Source of the DNA: Stieleria sedimenti
Lineage (GTDB): Bacteria; Planctomycetota; Planctomycetia; Pirellulales; Pirellulaceae
Direction of reading: 5' to 3'
Length of the DNA stretch: 42,124 nucleotides
Assembly (NCBI RefSeq): GCF_025060895.1
Contig: NZ_JANZKV010000187.1
Coordinates: forward strand, 1 to 42,124
In this document: in pieces, positions 33,826 to 42,124 of the stretch
How the letters are laid out: every line of letters begins with the position of its first letter
Position numbering within the stretch: position 1 is the first letter of the stretch
Notes under the pieces: model-generated
Told to the model about the DNA's origin: nothing
The model's input: only the letters and a program-made list of their open reading frames with translations
The model's database searches: none
Made by a program: the position numbers and the translations under genes

Positions 33826-35118
33826 TCATTCTTGACCGGTCGGATCGTCGACCGTCGCCAGTTCGACGGTCAATTCGACGCGTTTTCCCTTGCGCCGGAC
33901 GACGATTGGCTGTTTTGAACCGATCGGTTTGCGTTCAATCGCCTCCTGAAGCCCAATGGAATCCCGCACCTGTTCGCCGGCGAATTCCACGATCACGTCC
34001 TGGGGCTCGATGCCCGCCTGTTCGGCGACCGATCCGTTGATGATCTGATAAACCAGGATACCAGAATACGGCTCCAAATTAAATTGTTTTGCGATTCGCG
34101 GCTTCAGTTCCACCAGGGTGGTACCGATCGCGGCACGGCGAACTTTGCCGTGGCGGTCGAGTTCGTCGGCGATCCAGCGGGCCTGGTTGATCGGGATCGC
34201 GAACCCCACGCCCTGGTAAAACCCGCTCCGCGTGGCGATCGCGGTGCTGATTCCGACCACTTTGCCATCCAGATCGATCAGCGCACCGCCGGAATTTCCG
34301 GGATTGATCGCGGCATCGGTCTGCAGCATGCTGCTGCGTCGTATCCGATCCAAACGACGGTTTTTGCCGCTGATGATCCCCGCACTGACCGTCGCTTCCA
34401 ATTTGAAAGGGCTGCCGATCGCCAGCACCCAATCGCCGATCTCCAGCTTGTCGCTGTCGCCGACCGAGATCGGATCGAGTGGTTCGGGAAATTCCACGCG
34501 GACCATCGCCACGTCGCTGTCCGGGTCGCCGCGGACCACTTTCGCGTCCACGCGGGTTTCATCGGGCAATTGCACGACGACCCGCGTCGCACCGGTGATC
34601 ACGTGGTTGTTGGTGATGATCAGCCCGTCGGCCGAAACAATCACCCCGGATCCCAACCCGGTCAGCTTCTCTTCGGCCGGCGGCGGCGTCGGGATCTCCG
34701 CGCGTTCCAACAGCGGCAATTCGTCTTCCGGGGCTTCGGTTTCACTCGATTCACCCGGATCCCCGTTCTGGCCGTAGGCATACAACACGACGACCGACGG
34801 CGTCGCACGTTTGGCGGCCATGCGAAACGCCAGGGACAGCGCGCGGGGGCCCGCTTGGAGCGCCGCAAGCACTTCGGGGCTGGCCTCGGCCGCACCACCC
34901 GACTCGGCACCACCCGACTCGGTTTTCGGCGGCTCGCCACTCGGGGTCTCGACCGACGCTGCGGGTTGGAGCGGTTCCCGGTCCGGCGTTTCCGAAGCCG
35001 CTTGGTCGCCTTCGGGGGCGGTGATATTCGATTCCGTTTGGGCCGCCAGACACTGGGTGACCATCATCGTGGTGATGACGGAGAAAACCAATGCAATCAA
35101 GGAACGGGAGCACAACAT
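33826..35118 (-). CDS. HtrA/DegP-type serine protease with PDZ domain
   Basis: 430 residues. A signal peptide (SLIALVFSVITTMMVTQCLA) and an acidic Pro/Glu-rich linker precede a trypsin-like domain. Its triad is His172 in ITNNHVIT, Asp202 in PDSDVAMV and Ser276 in NPGNSGGALIDL. One PDZ domain follows from about residue 340 (GTTLVELKPRIAKQFNLEPY, then EPQDVIVEFAGEQV). It degrades or refolds damaged periplasmic proteins. ATG 35118 has AGGAAA upstream as ribosome binding site. Only one PDZ is present, as in DegS rather than DegP. The gene is divergent from the pyrimidine phosphorylase gene (94 nt). Confidence 0.93.
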   Translation of the reverse strand: MLCSRSLIALVFSVITTMMVTQCLAAQTESNITAPEGDQAASETPDREPLQPAASVETPSGEPPKTESGGAESGGAAEASPEVLAALQAGPRALSLAFRMAAKRATPSVVVLYAYGQNGDPGESSETEAPEDELPLLERAEIPTPPPAEEKLTGLGSGVIVSADGLIITNNHVITGATRVVVQLPDETRVDAKVVRGDPDSDVAMVRVEFPEPLDPISVGDSDKLEIGDWVLAIGSPFKLEATVSAGIISGKNRRLDRIRRSSMLQTDAAINPGNSGGALIDLDGKVVGISTAIATRSGFYQGVGFAIPINQARWIADELDRHGKVRRAAIGTTLVELKPRIAKQFNLEPYSGILVYQIINGSVAEQAGIEPQDVIVEFAGEQVRDSIGLQEAIERKPIGSKQPIVVRRKGKRVELTVELATVDDPTGQE

Positions 35119-35212
35119 CACTTTTCCTGGAGGTCGACAGAAAGGGGAACACGTGGCACGATCTTTGTTGACGCAATCCACTATAACGACCTTGCATACC
35201 ACGGTCATCCGC

Positions 35213-36499
35213 ATGCTGACGGCTAACCTGCTTGCCAAGAAGCGCGACGGAAACGCGCTCCAAGATGACGAGATCCGGTTCCTGATCGATGGATTCTGCG
35301 ACGGCAGTGTCGCCGACTATCAAATGTCGGCGTTCACCATGGCGGTCTGCTTGAACGGGATGACCGAGCGTGAGACGGCGACCTTGACCCGGGCGATGCT
35401 GGAAAGCGGCGACCTGCTGCCACGTGAGGTGTCGGGCCAGACGCCGCGGGTGGACAAACACAGCACGGGGGGACTGGGGGATAAGGTCTCCCTGATCCTG
35501 GCCCCGTTGTTGGCCGCCTGTGGCGTCCACGTGCCGATGGTCAGCGGACGCGGACTGGGACTGACCGGCGGCACGCTCGACAAGTTGGAAGCGATTCCCG
35601 GTTTCCGCACCGATTTGTCCGAACAAGCCTCCGGTGCGGTGCTCCGCCAGGTCGGTGCGTTCATCATCAGTGCCAGCGAACGCATCGCACCGGCCGACCG
35701 CCGACTGTACGCTCTGCGTGATGTGACCGGGACCGTCGAATCGATTCCGTTGATCACCGCCAGCATTCTCAGCAAAAAGCTGGCCGCCAACTTGGACGCT
35801 TTGGTGATGGATGTCAAAGTCGGCGGCGCGGCGTTCATGAAGTCGCTCGATAACGCCCGCGCGCTGGCTTGTTCGATCGAACAGGTCGGGCAAGCGGCGG
35901 GACTGCCGACACAGGCGCTGATCTCGGACATGGACCAGCCGCTGGGTAAGGCGATCGGTAACGCGATCGAAGTCAACGAAGCGGTGGGAATTCTGGCCGG
36001 GCCACCGTCGGACCCCGCGCTCCAAGGCGTCCGCGAATTGACCGTCCGGCTGTGCGCTCTCTTGCTGACCAGCGTCGGCGTCGCCACGGATCTCGACGAT
36101 GCGACGCAGCGGCTCAACCGGGCCCTGGACGACGGGTCCGCGATGGAACGCTTTGAGGCGATGGTCGCCGCCCAGGGCGGTCGCTTGGCGGGGGATTTGA
36201 ACATCGCCCCCGGCCGGCCCCTGCAGGCCGAGCAGGACGGCTATGTCCGTTACATCGATTGCCACGAGATCGGATCGACCATCGTTTCACTCGGCGGCGG
36301 ACGCCGCAAGCTGGGCGATCGCATCGACCCGGCCGTCGGGATCCGCATGCACGTGCGAATCGGAGACCGCGTCGAGCGCGGTCAACCTGTTCTGGATTTA
36401 CACTGCCACACCAGCCGGCAAAACGAGTATCTTAGAAGCCTCCGCCGAGCCGTGGAGATCACCGCCGAATCCGTCTCAGCACGCCCCCTTTTCTTCTAG
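35213..36499 (+). CDS. Pyrimidine-nucleoside/thymidine phosphorylase
   Basis: 428 residues, the normal length of the family. The N-terminus MLTANLLAKKRDGNALQDDE and the phosphate-binding signature DKHSTGGLGDKVSL are clear, as are SGRGLGLTGGTLDKLEAIPG and VMDVKVGGAAFMKSL. The C-terminal alpha/beta domain contains GRRKLGDRIDPAVGI. The enzyme cleaves pyrimidine (deoxy)nucleosides to base and sugar-1-phosphate. The frame stays open upstream into the divergent htrA region, but family alignment places the start at ATG 35213. The cytidine deaminase gene follows after 26 nt, making a pyrimidine salvage pair. DeoA and Pdp cannot be told apart with confidence here. Confidence 0.94.
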   Translation: MLTANLLAKKRDGNALQDDEIRFLIDGFCDGSVADYQMSAFTMAVCLNGMTERETATLTRAMLESGDLLPREVSGQTPRVDKHSTGGLGDKVSLILAPLLAACGVHVPMVSGRGLGLTGGTLDKLEAIPGFRTDLSEQASGAVLRQVGAFIISASERIAPADRRLYALRDVTGTVESIPLITASILSKKLAANLDALVMDVKVGGAAFMKSLDNARALACSIEQVGQAAGLPTQALISDMDQPLGKAIGNAIEVNEAVGILAGPPSDPALQGVRELTVRLCALLLTSVGVATDLDDATQRLNRALDDGSAMERFEAMVAAQGGRLAGDLNIAPGRPLQAEQDGYVRYIDCHEIGSTIVSLGGGRRKLGDRIDPAVGIRMHVRIGDRVERGQPVLDLHCHTSRQNEYLRSLRRAVEITAESVSARPLFF

Positions 36500-36525
36500 C
36501 TTCTTCCACGCGTTGCACTGCCCAA

Positions 36526-36939
36526 ATGATTGAGTTGAAAACCCGAGAGATCGACCAGTTGGTGCGTGCGGCTGTGGAGGCGCGGGATCAAGCGTACGCG
36601 CCCCACAGTCACTTCTATGTCGGGGCGGCGCTCTGGATTCCCGGTGAAGCCGTCGTCAGCGGTTGCAACGTCGAAAACGCCAGCTATTCGTTATCGATCT
36701 GTGCCGAGCGGGTGGCGACGGCAACGGCGGTGTCCCAAGGTCACCGCGCGTTTCAAGCGATCGCAATCGCCAGCGTGGGTGGTGTCAGCCCGTGCGGGGC
36801 CTGCCGACAATTCCTCTCCGAATTCGCCAGCGACATGCAAGTCATCATGACCGATGTGCTAACCGGGGCGCGGCAGATTCGTCGGCTTTCACAGTTGTTG
36901 CCCGACGCGTTTGACGCGTCGAACTTGCCGGTGACGTAG
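36526..36939 (+). CDS. cdd: Cytidine deaminase
   Basis: 137 residues, the homotetrameric short form. GCNVENASYSLSICAERVA carries the zinc cysteine and the catalytic glutamate, and SPCGACRQFLSEF supplies the other two zinc cysteines. The enzyme deaminates cytidine and deoxycytidine to the uridine forms, which the phosphorylase encoded just upstream can then cleave. The tail (TGARQIRRLSQLLPDAFDAS) is normal for the family. The gene ends at a convergent junction filled with family C repeats. Confidence 0.96.
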   Translation: MIELKTREIDQLVRAAVEARDQAYAPHSHFYVGAALWIPGEAVVSGCNVENASYSLSICAERVATATAVSQGHRAFQAIAIASVGGVSPCGACRQFLSEFASDMQVIMTDVLTGARQIRRLSQLLPDAFDASNLPVT

Positions 36940-37020
36940 CGGCCGGTATCCCGGAGAGAGGCAAGCGAGTCGCCGGAGGTGGCGATTCGCCGACTTTGGC
37001 ACCCAACGCGGTGCTGCTTA

Positions 37021-37191
37021 TTAGCGGTAGGGCGCGAGCCCTCCGGTCCTTGACGGTGTATTCCAGCTTCACCGGACGGCTCGCGCCGTTCCGCTAAATC
37101 CGGCAGCTAGATGTTAGCGGTAGGGCGCGAGCCCTCCGGTCCTTCACGGTGTTTTTTGAAACGCGACCGGACGGCTTGCGCCGTTCCGCTA
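37021..37191. repeat. Two further copies of the family C palindrome
   Basis: Copies begin at 37021 and 37114 with TTAGCGGTAGGGCGCGAGCC and end with CGGCTCGCGCCGTTCCGCTAA (first) and a slightly changed form (second, ending CGCTAGC). The spacing is 93 bp rather than the 101 bp of the larger array. They lie between the converging cdd and DegT genes, as the five-copy array lies between nagA and prc. The remaining parts of 36940-37232 hold nothing I recognise. Confidence 0.92.
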
Positions 37192-37232
37192 GCACCTGCA
37201 CCGCCAACGGCCTTCTCGTTCGACATCAACCG

Positions 37233-38393
37233 CTACGCGGCCGCTTTGGCGCCGGCCTGGTAGTATCCGCCGATACAGTCGACGACTTGCTGCTGTTCGG
37301 CTTCGGTCAACGACGGGAAGATCGGCAGGTTCAAAATTTCCGCGCTGGCACGCTCGGTTTCCGGCAGCGTGCTGCCGTCCACGTTCAAGTACTCAAAGCA
37401 CTGCTGCTTGTGCATCGGAACCGGGTAATAGATTTCGCTGCCCACGCCGCGCTCGGCCAAGTAGGCACGCAAGGCATCACGCCGTCCACCGCCGACGCGG
37501 ATTCCGAATTGATTCCAGACGTGGAACGCATGGGGATCGACCGTCGGCAAGACGATTTGATCGGGACCGACAAGACCGCGGTTCGTCAACAGATCCATGT
37601 AACCTGACGCGATCTTGCTGCGCGACGTGATGGCATCCCCGAGGTGTCGTAATTTGACCCGCAACACGGCGGCCTGAAACGTATCGATCCGGCTGTTGAT
37701 CCCGACCGCTTGATGGTAGTAACGGGGACGCATGCCGTGGCCGGCCAACAAACGCAAGCGATCGGCCATCACCGCATCGCCGCTGGTCAGCATGCCTGCG
37801 TCACCCATCGCGCCAAGATTTTTGGTCGGGTAAAAACTAAAGCATCCCACCAGTCCCCAACTGCCCGCGGGGCGTGAGTGGTACGCCGCGCCGATCGCTT
37901 GTGCGGCGTCTTCAACGACGGGGATGTCGTGGTCGTTGGCGATCTGGCAGATCCGATCGATTTGGGCACACTGGCCGAACAGGTGCACCGGGATGATCGC
38001 CTTGGTGTTTCCCGTGATCGCCTCGGCAACGCACTGCGGGTCGATGTTGAACGTATCCGGACAGATGTCGACGAACACCGGTGTCGCGCCCAACCGCGTG
38101 ATGCAGCTGACCGACGCAAAAAAGGTGAAACTGGGCACAATGACTTCATCGCCGGCTTTGATGTCCAACGCCATCAACGAAAGCAACAGCGCGTCGCTGC
38201 CGGAGGCACATCCGACGGCATGTTCGACTTGGCTGTACTGGGCGATCTCGTTTTCCAGTTCTGCGACGTCGGGGCCGAACAGAAATCGACCGCTGTCGAC
38301 GACCGCGGCGAGGGCTTCGACGAATTCGTCGCGATGGGGCTTGTTGTCGCGGTTCACGTCCAGCAACGGGACAGTGGTGTTTGGGCCAGCCAT
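37233..38393 (-). CDS. DegT/DnrJ/EryC1-type sugar aminotransferase
   Basis: 386 residues. VPLLDVNRDNKPHRDEF is followed by GCASGSDALLLSLMALDI, then DEVIVPSFTFFASV, VVEDAAQAIGAAYHSR and the PLP lysine K191 in FSFYPTKNLGAMGDAGM. The C-terminal part has FHVWNQFGIRV and YYPVPMHKQQCF. Enzymes of this family transfer an amino group to nucleotide-linked 3-keto or 4-keto sugars for surface glycans. ATG 38393 has the ribosome binding site AAGGAAGG. The gene stands alone, divergent from the ECF sigma gene with 255 nt between, so the sugar it acts on is not shown by context. Confidence 0.94.
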   Translation of the reverse strand: MAGPNTTVPLLDVNRDNKPHRDEFVEALAAVVDSGRFLFGPDVAELENEIAQYSQVEHAVGCASGSDALLLSLMALDIKAGDEVIVPSFTFFASVSCITRLGATPVFVDICPDTFNIDPQCVAEAITGNTKAIIPVHLFGQCAQIDRICQIANDHDIPVVEDAAQAIGAAYHSRPAGSWGLVGCFSFYPTKNLGAMGDAGMLTSGDAVMADRLRLLAGHGMRPRYYHQAVGINSRIDTFQAAVLRVKLRHLGDAITSRSKIASGYMDLLTNRGLVGPDQIVLPTVDPHAFHVWNQFGIRVGGGRRDALRAYLAERGVGSEIYYPVPMHKQQCFEYLNVDGSTLPETERASAEILNLPIFPSLTEAEQQQVVDCIGGYYQAGAKAAA

Positions 38394-38648
38394 GATCGAA
38401 CCTTCCTTGTTCGTATTGTTATGCGGAATTCGCGAGTGGCGGAGAGTCCCGTTTGCCGGTCGGACCACACCGATCGCGATGATTTTTGAGCGGGGAACTC
38501 CGCGTTGGGTGATAACCGCGGACAATCGATCAGGTCAATAGAAAACAGCTTCACAAAAACGGCAGGAAAATCGAACCGTTTCCCTAACAAGGTCGACGCC
38601 CGTTCGTGTTGTCGTCTGTACCGCGTCCACGATTCGACCCTGAACACC

Positions 38649-39257
38649 ATGCCAGACCACTCCGCAGCCGAAATGTTGGCCGACGAACCCGAGTCCGGGC
38701 CGAACGCCGGCGCCGATCCGACCGCGGATTTGCCGCCCCAGCAGCGGCAAGCCTGGTCCCCGGATGAATTGTCGCAGCTGATCAGTCGCTACGAGGGGCA
38801 ATTGCTTGCATATGCCCGCCGGATGCTCAACGGCGATTGGCAGGCCGCCCAGGACGCGGTGCAAGAAACCTTTTTACGGCTCTGTCGCGAGGAGCGCGGA
38901 AAGATCGTCTCCCGAGTCCAGCCCTGGCTATTTGCCGTTTGCCGCAGCCGAGTGATTGACATGCAACGTACCCGACATGCGCACCCGATCGATGCCGCCG
39001 AGATCACGGTGCAGGACCCCCACCCCGACGCCGCGACCGCGGCCCTGGCCGCCGAACAGACCCACGCGACGGAAAACCGATTGGCGGTGCTGGTCGAACG
39101 ATTGTCCGGTCGGCAGCAGGAAGTGCTTCGTTTGCGGATGCAAGCCGGATTGAGCTACCGCGAAATCGCCGAGGTCACCGGGCTGACCGTCAGCAACGTC
39201 GGCTTTCACCTGCACGCCGCCGTCCGCGCCCTCAAAGATGCCGTCGCCACCACCTGA
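38649..39257 (+). CDS. ECF-type RNA polymerase sigma factor
   Basis: 202 residues. Region 2 is visible in LISRYEGQLLAYARRMLN, then AAQDAVQETFLRLCREE. Region 4 lies in LSGRQQEVLRLRMQAGLSY followed by REIAEVTGLTVSNVGFHLHA. The first 45 residues are an acidic, Pro/Ala-rich extension. ATG 38649 precedes the conserved part with no better candidate. The anti-sigma/VWA gene begins 75 nt after its stop, so that protein is the probable control partner. Confidence 0.92.
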   Translation: MPDHSAAEMLADEPESGPNAGADPTADLPPQQRQAWSPDELSQLISRYEGQLLAYARRMLNGDWQAAQDAVQETFLRLCREERGKIVSRVQPWLFAVCRSRVIDMQRTRHAHPIDAAEITVQDPHPDAATAALAAEQTHATENRLAVLVERLSGRQQEVLRLRMQAGLSYREIAEVTGLTVSNVGFHLHAAVRALKDAVATT

Positions 39258-39332
39258 ATCGGTCTCCCATTCATTCGCTGCCGATTTATTTCAGCCGATC
39301 CATTCCAGCCCATACGCCGAGAGGCAAATACC

Positions 39333-41978
39333 ATGTCTGATTCCAATCGCCCCCAGAATGCAACCGACGACACGTCGGTTTGGGATGACGCCCGAATCAC
39401 GGCCTACGTGATGGGAGAACTCTCCCCACAGGACGCCGCAGCATTCGAACAATCGATGGCCGCAAACGACCCGCTCCGCGCGGCCGTCGATCAAGCCGGC
39501 CGAGTCACCGAACGGTTGCAGACGTTGTTCGCCGAGGAACCACCCAAGACACTCGACGGTGAGCGACGCGAACAGATCTTGGCGGCGTCGGCAAGCCGTC
39601 GCGACGCCGAGACAAGGATCGAGCCGAGTCTGATGGAAACCTCAAGATCGACCAAACGATGGGTCGCTCTGCTGTTGGCCGCCGCCGCATCGGTGTTGCT
39701 GCTGATCGGTATCGTCCCATTGCTGAAACAATCACATGTCGCGCAGCACCAACTCAGCGCGCCCGGTCCCGGTCCCGAGCCCGAGTTGGATGCGGCGTAC
39801 GACGAAGTGCTGGACGAGTCGGCTGCGATCGCTACGGTGGGAGAAGGCGAACGCTTGGAGCAGTCCGCTGTCGGCGAGTCGATGATCCGAGAATCGATGA
39901 TCCGCGAGTCGGTGAGCCTGCAGCTCCAAGCGGAACCATCTGGCGCCGACGCGAACACTGCCGAGGTAAACGCTGCCGAGGTGAAATCGCTTGAGCAATC
40001 GGCGATCGTCCCTGCAGACCCCCAAGCGGAGACGAAGCCTGTTGCGGATTTGAGTCTTCTGCCGGCCGAGGGAGCGAACGCGGAACGGGGCAAGTCCCTC
40101 GACGCCATGTCGAGACGATCTCTCAGGAGTGCGCCCGCTCGCGCCGCTGAACCAGCCCCGACACCCGAACCAGCCCCGACACCCGCCTTGGCTGCTGCAC
40201 CCGCCTCCGCCGATCAACCCGCACCCGCTAATCAACCCGCACCCGCCGGTGAGCCGCATCCGTTCGGGATGTCGGCACCGGGCGATCCGACGCATCCCTC
40301 GGGCATTCCTGCTCCGACCGCTGCCCCGATGGCTCCGTCGTTCGCGGCTCCGATCCTGTCGAAGTCGATTGACGGAGGACGAGCTCAACGTGTCGCAACG
40401 TCGGCCCAAGGAGGCGTGCTATGGCTCGTTGAAAAGGAAGCGGAAGCCGTCCATGACCGCCGAATCGTTGGAGATTTTGCCGTCAAACAGCCTGAAGCGA
40501 AACTCGACGCTCTGTCATTGGCCAAACGCGACGCCGCATTGCCCCACACCGACGGAGATCGCTTTGATCCGATCGTCGAAAATGAATTCAAGCAAGTCCG
40601 CGAGCATCCGCTGAGTACATTTTCGATCGACGTCGACACCGCCAGCTACAGCAAGCTGCGACGCACGCTGGTCGAAGGCCGACTGCCGCGACCGGACGCC
40701 GTTCGGATCGAAGAACTGGTCAATTACTTTGACTACCAATACGAATCGCCCAAGCCTGATTCGGAGCATCCCTTCGCGACCGACGTGACGATCGCCAGTT
40801 GTCCTTGGAACAACGATCATCGCTTGGCGCGGATCGCGATCCAGGGCAAACGCCTGACGCCTGATTCACGCCCACCGTGCAATCTGGTGTTCCTGTTGGA
40901 CACCAGCGGATCAATGAATCAGCCGAATAAATTGCCGCTGGTCCTCGAGGGCATGAAAATGCTGACCAAGCAACTCGGCAAAGAAGACCGGGTGGCGATC
41001 GTTGTCTACGCCGGTTCGGCCGGCATGGTGCTCGACAGCACGCCCGCCGGGAAACGAAAGAAAATCATCAAGGCGCTTTCGCAACTCTCCGCCGGTGGCA
41101 GCACCAACGGTGGTGCCGGTATCCAATTGGCCTATGCGACCGCGCGTGATCACTTCATCAAGGACGGCGTCAATCGCGTGATCCTGTGCACCGACGGCGA
41201 CTTCAATGTCGGCCTGAGCGGAACCGACCAGTTGGTGCGGCTGATCAAAGAAGAAGCGTCCGGAGGAATCTTCTTGACGGCCTTGGGATTCGGAATGGGT
41301 AACCACAACGACGCCATGATGGAACAAATCAGCGGCGAAGGAAACGGAAACTATGCCTTCATCGACACCGTCAACGAAGCCCACAAGGTGCTGGTCCGTC
41401 AAACCGATGCGACGCTGGTGACGATTGCCAAAGACGTCAAAATCCAAATCGAGTTCAATCGTCGCGTCGTTTCCAAGTACCGATTGATCGGCTACGAAAA
41501 TCGCGTGTTGGCGAAAGAAGAGTTTAATGACGACAGCAAAGACGCCGGTGAAATCGGAGCCGGTCACCAAGTCACGGCGTTGTACGAATTGGTGCTGGCT
41601 GGCGAACAAGAGGACGCCGCGCCACAAGTCGATCCGCTGAAGTATCAGAGTTCGCCCGAATTGACCGAAGCCGCTTCGTCGAACGAGGCCATGACGGTCA
41701 AGCTGCGTTACAAACAACCCGACGGCGACACCAGCACGTTGATCGAACGGAGCGTCAAAGACAACGAACAAGCCTTTGCCAAGGCGGATTCGGATTTCCG
41801 ATTCGCCGCCTCAGTGGCCGCCTTCGGCATGCAGCTTCGACACAGTGAGTTCGCCGGCGATTGGACACTCCGCAACGTCCTCGAAGTCGCACAGGCCAAC
41901 GTCGGCCCCGATGAGTTTCAACTGCGAAGCGAGTTCGTCCAATTGGTGACCGCGGCCCTGCGTCTCAAGAGTGAGTAG
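39333..41978 (+). CDS. Anti-sigma-like N-terminus fused to a YfbK-type VWA protein
   Basis: 881 residues. Residues 1-100 resemble the cytoplasmic domain of anti-sigma factors (DARITAYVMGELSPQDAAAF) but lack the zinc His/Cys set. A transmembrane helix at 110-131 follows. A long Ala/Pro/Glu-rich region with repeats (ESMIRESMIRES near 39884-39913; PAPTPEPAPTP near 40155) reaches to about residue 400. The rest is the YfbK architecture: an N-terminal VWA-associated domain (LSTFSIDVDTASYSKLRR), a VWA domain with the MIDAS motif DTSGSM (Asp523, Ser525, Ser527) and a DUF3520-like C-terminus. It sits 75 nt behind the ECF sigma gene. A plausible role is membrane-bound control of that sigma factor through the outer VWA domain. 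Confidence 0.88.
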   Translation: MSDSNRPQNATDDTSVWDDARITAYVMGELSPQDAAAFEQSMAANDPLRAAVDQAGRVTERLQTLFAEEPPKTLDGERREQILAASASRRDAETRIEPSLMETSRSTKRWVALLLAAAASVLLLIGIVPLLKQSHVAQHQLSAPGPGPEPELDAAYDEVLDESAAIATVGEGERLEQSAVGESMIRESMIRESVSLQLQAEPSGADANTAEVNAAEVKSLEQSAIVPADPQAETKPVADLSLLPAEGANAERGKSLDAMSRRSLRSAPARAAEPAPTPEPAPTPALAAAPASADQPAPANQPAPAGEPHPFGMSAPGDPTHPSGIPAPTAAPMAPSFAAPILSKSIDGGRAQRVATSAQGGVLWLVEKEAEAVHDRRIVGDFAVKQPEAKLDALSLAKRDAALPHTDGDRFDPIVENEFKQVREHPLSTFSIDVDTASYSKLRRTLVEGRLPRPDAVRIEELVNYFDYQYESPKPDSEHPFATDVTIASCPWNNDHRLARIAIQGKRLTPDSRPPCNLVFLLDTSGSMNQPNKLPLVLEGMKMLTKQLGKEDRVAIVVYAGSAGMVLDSTPAGKRKKIIKALSQLSAGGSTNGGAGIQLAYATARDHFIKDGVNRVILCTDGDFNVGLSGTDQLVRLIKEEASGGIFLTALGFGMGNHNDAMMEQISGEGNGNYAFIDTVNEAHKVLVRQTDATLVTIAKDVKIQIEFNRRVVSKYRLIGYENRVLAKEEFNDDSKDAGEIGAGHQVTALYELVLAGEQEDAAPQVDPLKYQSSPELTEAASSNEAMTVKLRYKQPDGDTSTLIERSVKDNEQAFAKADSDFRFAASVAAFGMQLRHSEFAGDWTLRNVLEVAQANVGPDEFQLRSEFVQLVTAALRLKSE

Positions 41979-42063
41979 CGGTGAGATTTCAGACTTGAGA
42001 TTTGAGCCGACTGCCAACTCGTTTCGGCGTCAGTAACCAGGGATTCAGCAACCGTTGGTGTTT

Positions 42064-42124
42064 CGCCTTGAGGCGATTCCCGGTCGCTGCGACGCAGCGA
42101 CCGTGGGCGGCTTTAGCCCAATAC
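42064..42124. repeat. Palindromic intergenic repeat, family B copy 2
   Basis: The perfect core at 42082-42102 (GGTCGCTGCG, A, CGCAGCGACC) equals the core at 128-148. The right flank GTGGGCGGC..AGCCCAATAC matches copy 1 except for two bases. The left arm is more diverged. It lies 86 nt after the VWA gene stop, and the repeat may continue past the end of the window. Confidence 0.8.

Noticed and set aside
34811-35212. N-terminal extension of the pyrimidine phosphorylase
   Set aside because: The frame is open through the htrA signal and linker region, but the family start aligns with ATG 35213 and the extension would overlap the divergent htrA gene.
34751-36265. Long minus-strand open frame opposite the pyrimidine phosphorylase gene
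   Set aside because: It is the complement of a clear thymidine phosphorylase; its translation is rich in His, Arg and Asp with no motifs, as is common for antisense frames in GC-rich DNA.

Overview
The window looks like chromosomal DNA of a planctomycete, probably a Pirellulaceae relative of Rhodopirellula. This is an inference from the gene families: a planctomycete-type set of DUF1549/DUF1553 (PSD1), DUF1501 and PPC-domain secreted proteins, an exostosin-like glycosyltransferase, and an ECF sigma factor next to an anti-sigma/VWA fusion. The DNA is moderately GC-rich by eye, and its intergenic regions are full of palindromic repeats. I saw no phage, transposase, CRISPR array, rRNA or convincing tRNA.

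Layout. 1-2545: an exopolysaccharide pair on the minus strand (polysaccharide deacetylase; sugar transferase with a degenerate GGDEF-like N-terminus). 2859-7767: a methyltransferase, then lepA overlapping an aminotransferase, which overlaps an omega-amidase. 7951-10779: dps, an exported isoaspartyl methyltransferase-like lipoprotein and a di-heme cytochrome c peroxidase. 10982-14680: a three-gene sensory cassette (ABC-type substrate-binding protein, PAS histidine kinase, stand-alone receiver). 14760-16040: a frameshifted ankyrin-repeat gene. 16067-24120 (minus): PP2C phosphatase, tandem RidA-like protein, PSD1 protein, DUF1501 protein and PPC protein; the DUF1501 gene is bracketed by inverted arrays of a short repeat. 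24410-29046: small hypotheticals, a coiled-coil lipoprotein, an NAD-dependent epimerase and an exostosin-like glycosyltransferase. 29209-30884: nagB-nagA, with an unusually short NagA. 31586-35118 (minus): envelope proteases HtrA and Prc. 35213-36939: pyrimidine nucleoside phosphorylase and cytidine deaminase. 37233-38393 (minus): a DegT-type sugar aminotransferase. 38649-41978: ECF sigma factor and anti-sigma/VWA fusion.

Several units make functional sense together. The aminotransferase and omega-amidase fit a glutamine transaminase/omega-amidase pathway. NagB and NagA handle amino-sugar phosphates. The phosphorylase and deaminase salvage pyrimidine nucleosides. HtrA and Prc do periplasmic quality control. 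The most unusual items are the binding-protein/kinase/receiver cassette without transporter genes, the DUF1501 gene inside an inverted repeat array, the 101-bp palindromic array at 30970-31470 with relatives at 37021-37191, the domain-minimal NagA, and the sigma/VWA signalling pair. Start sites, and all functions beyond family level, are inferences from sequence reading alone.
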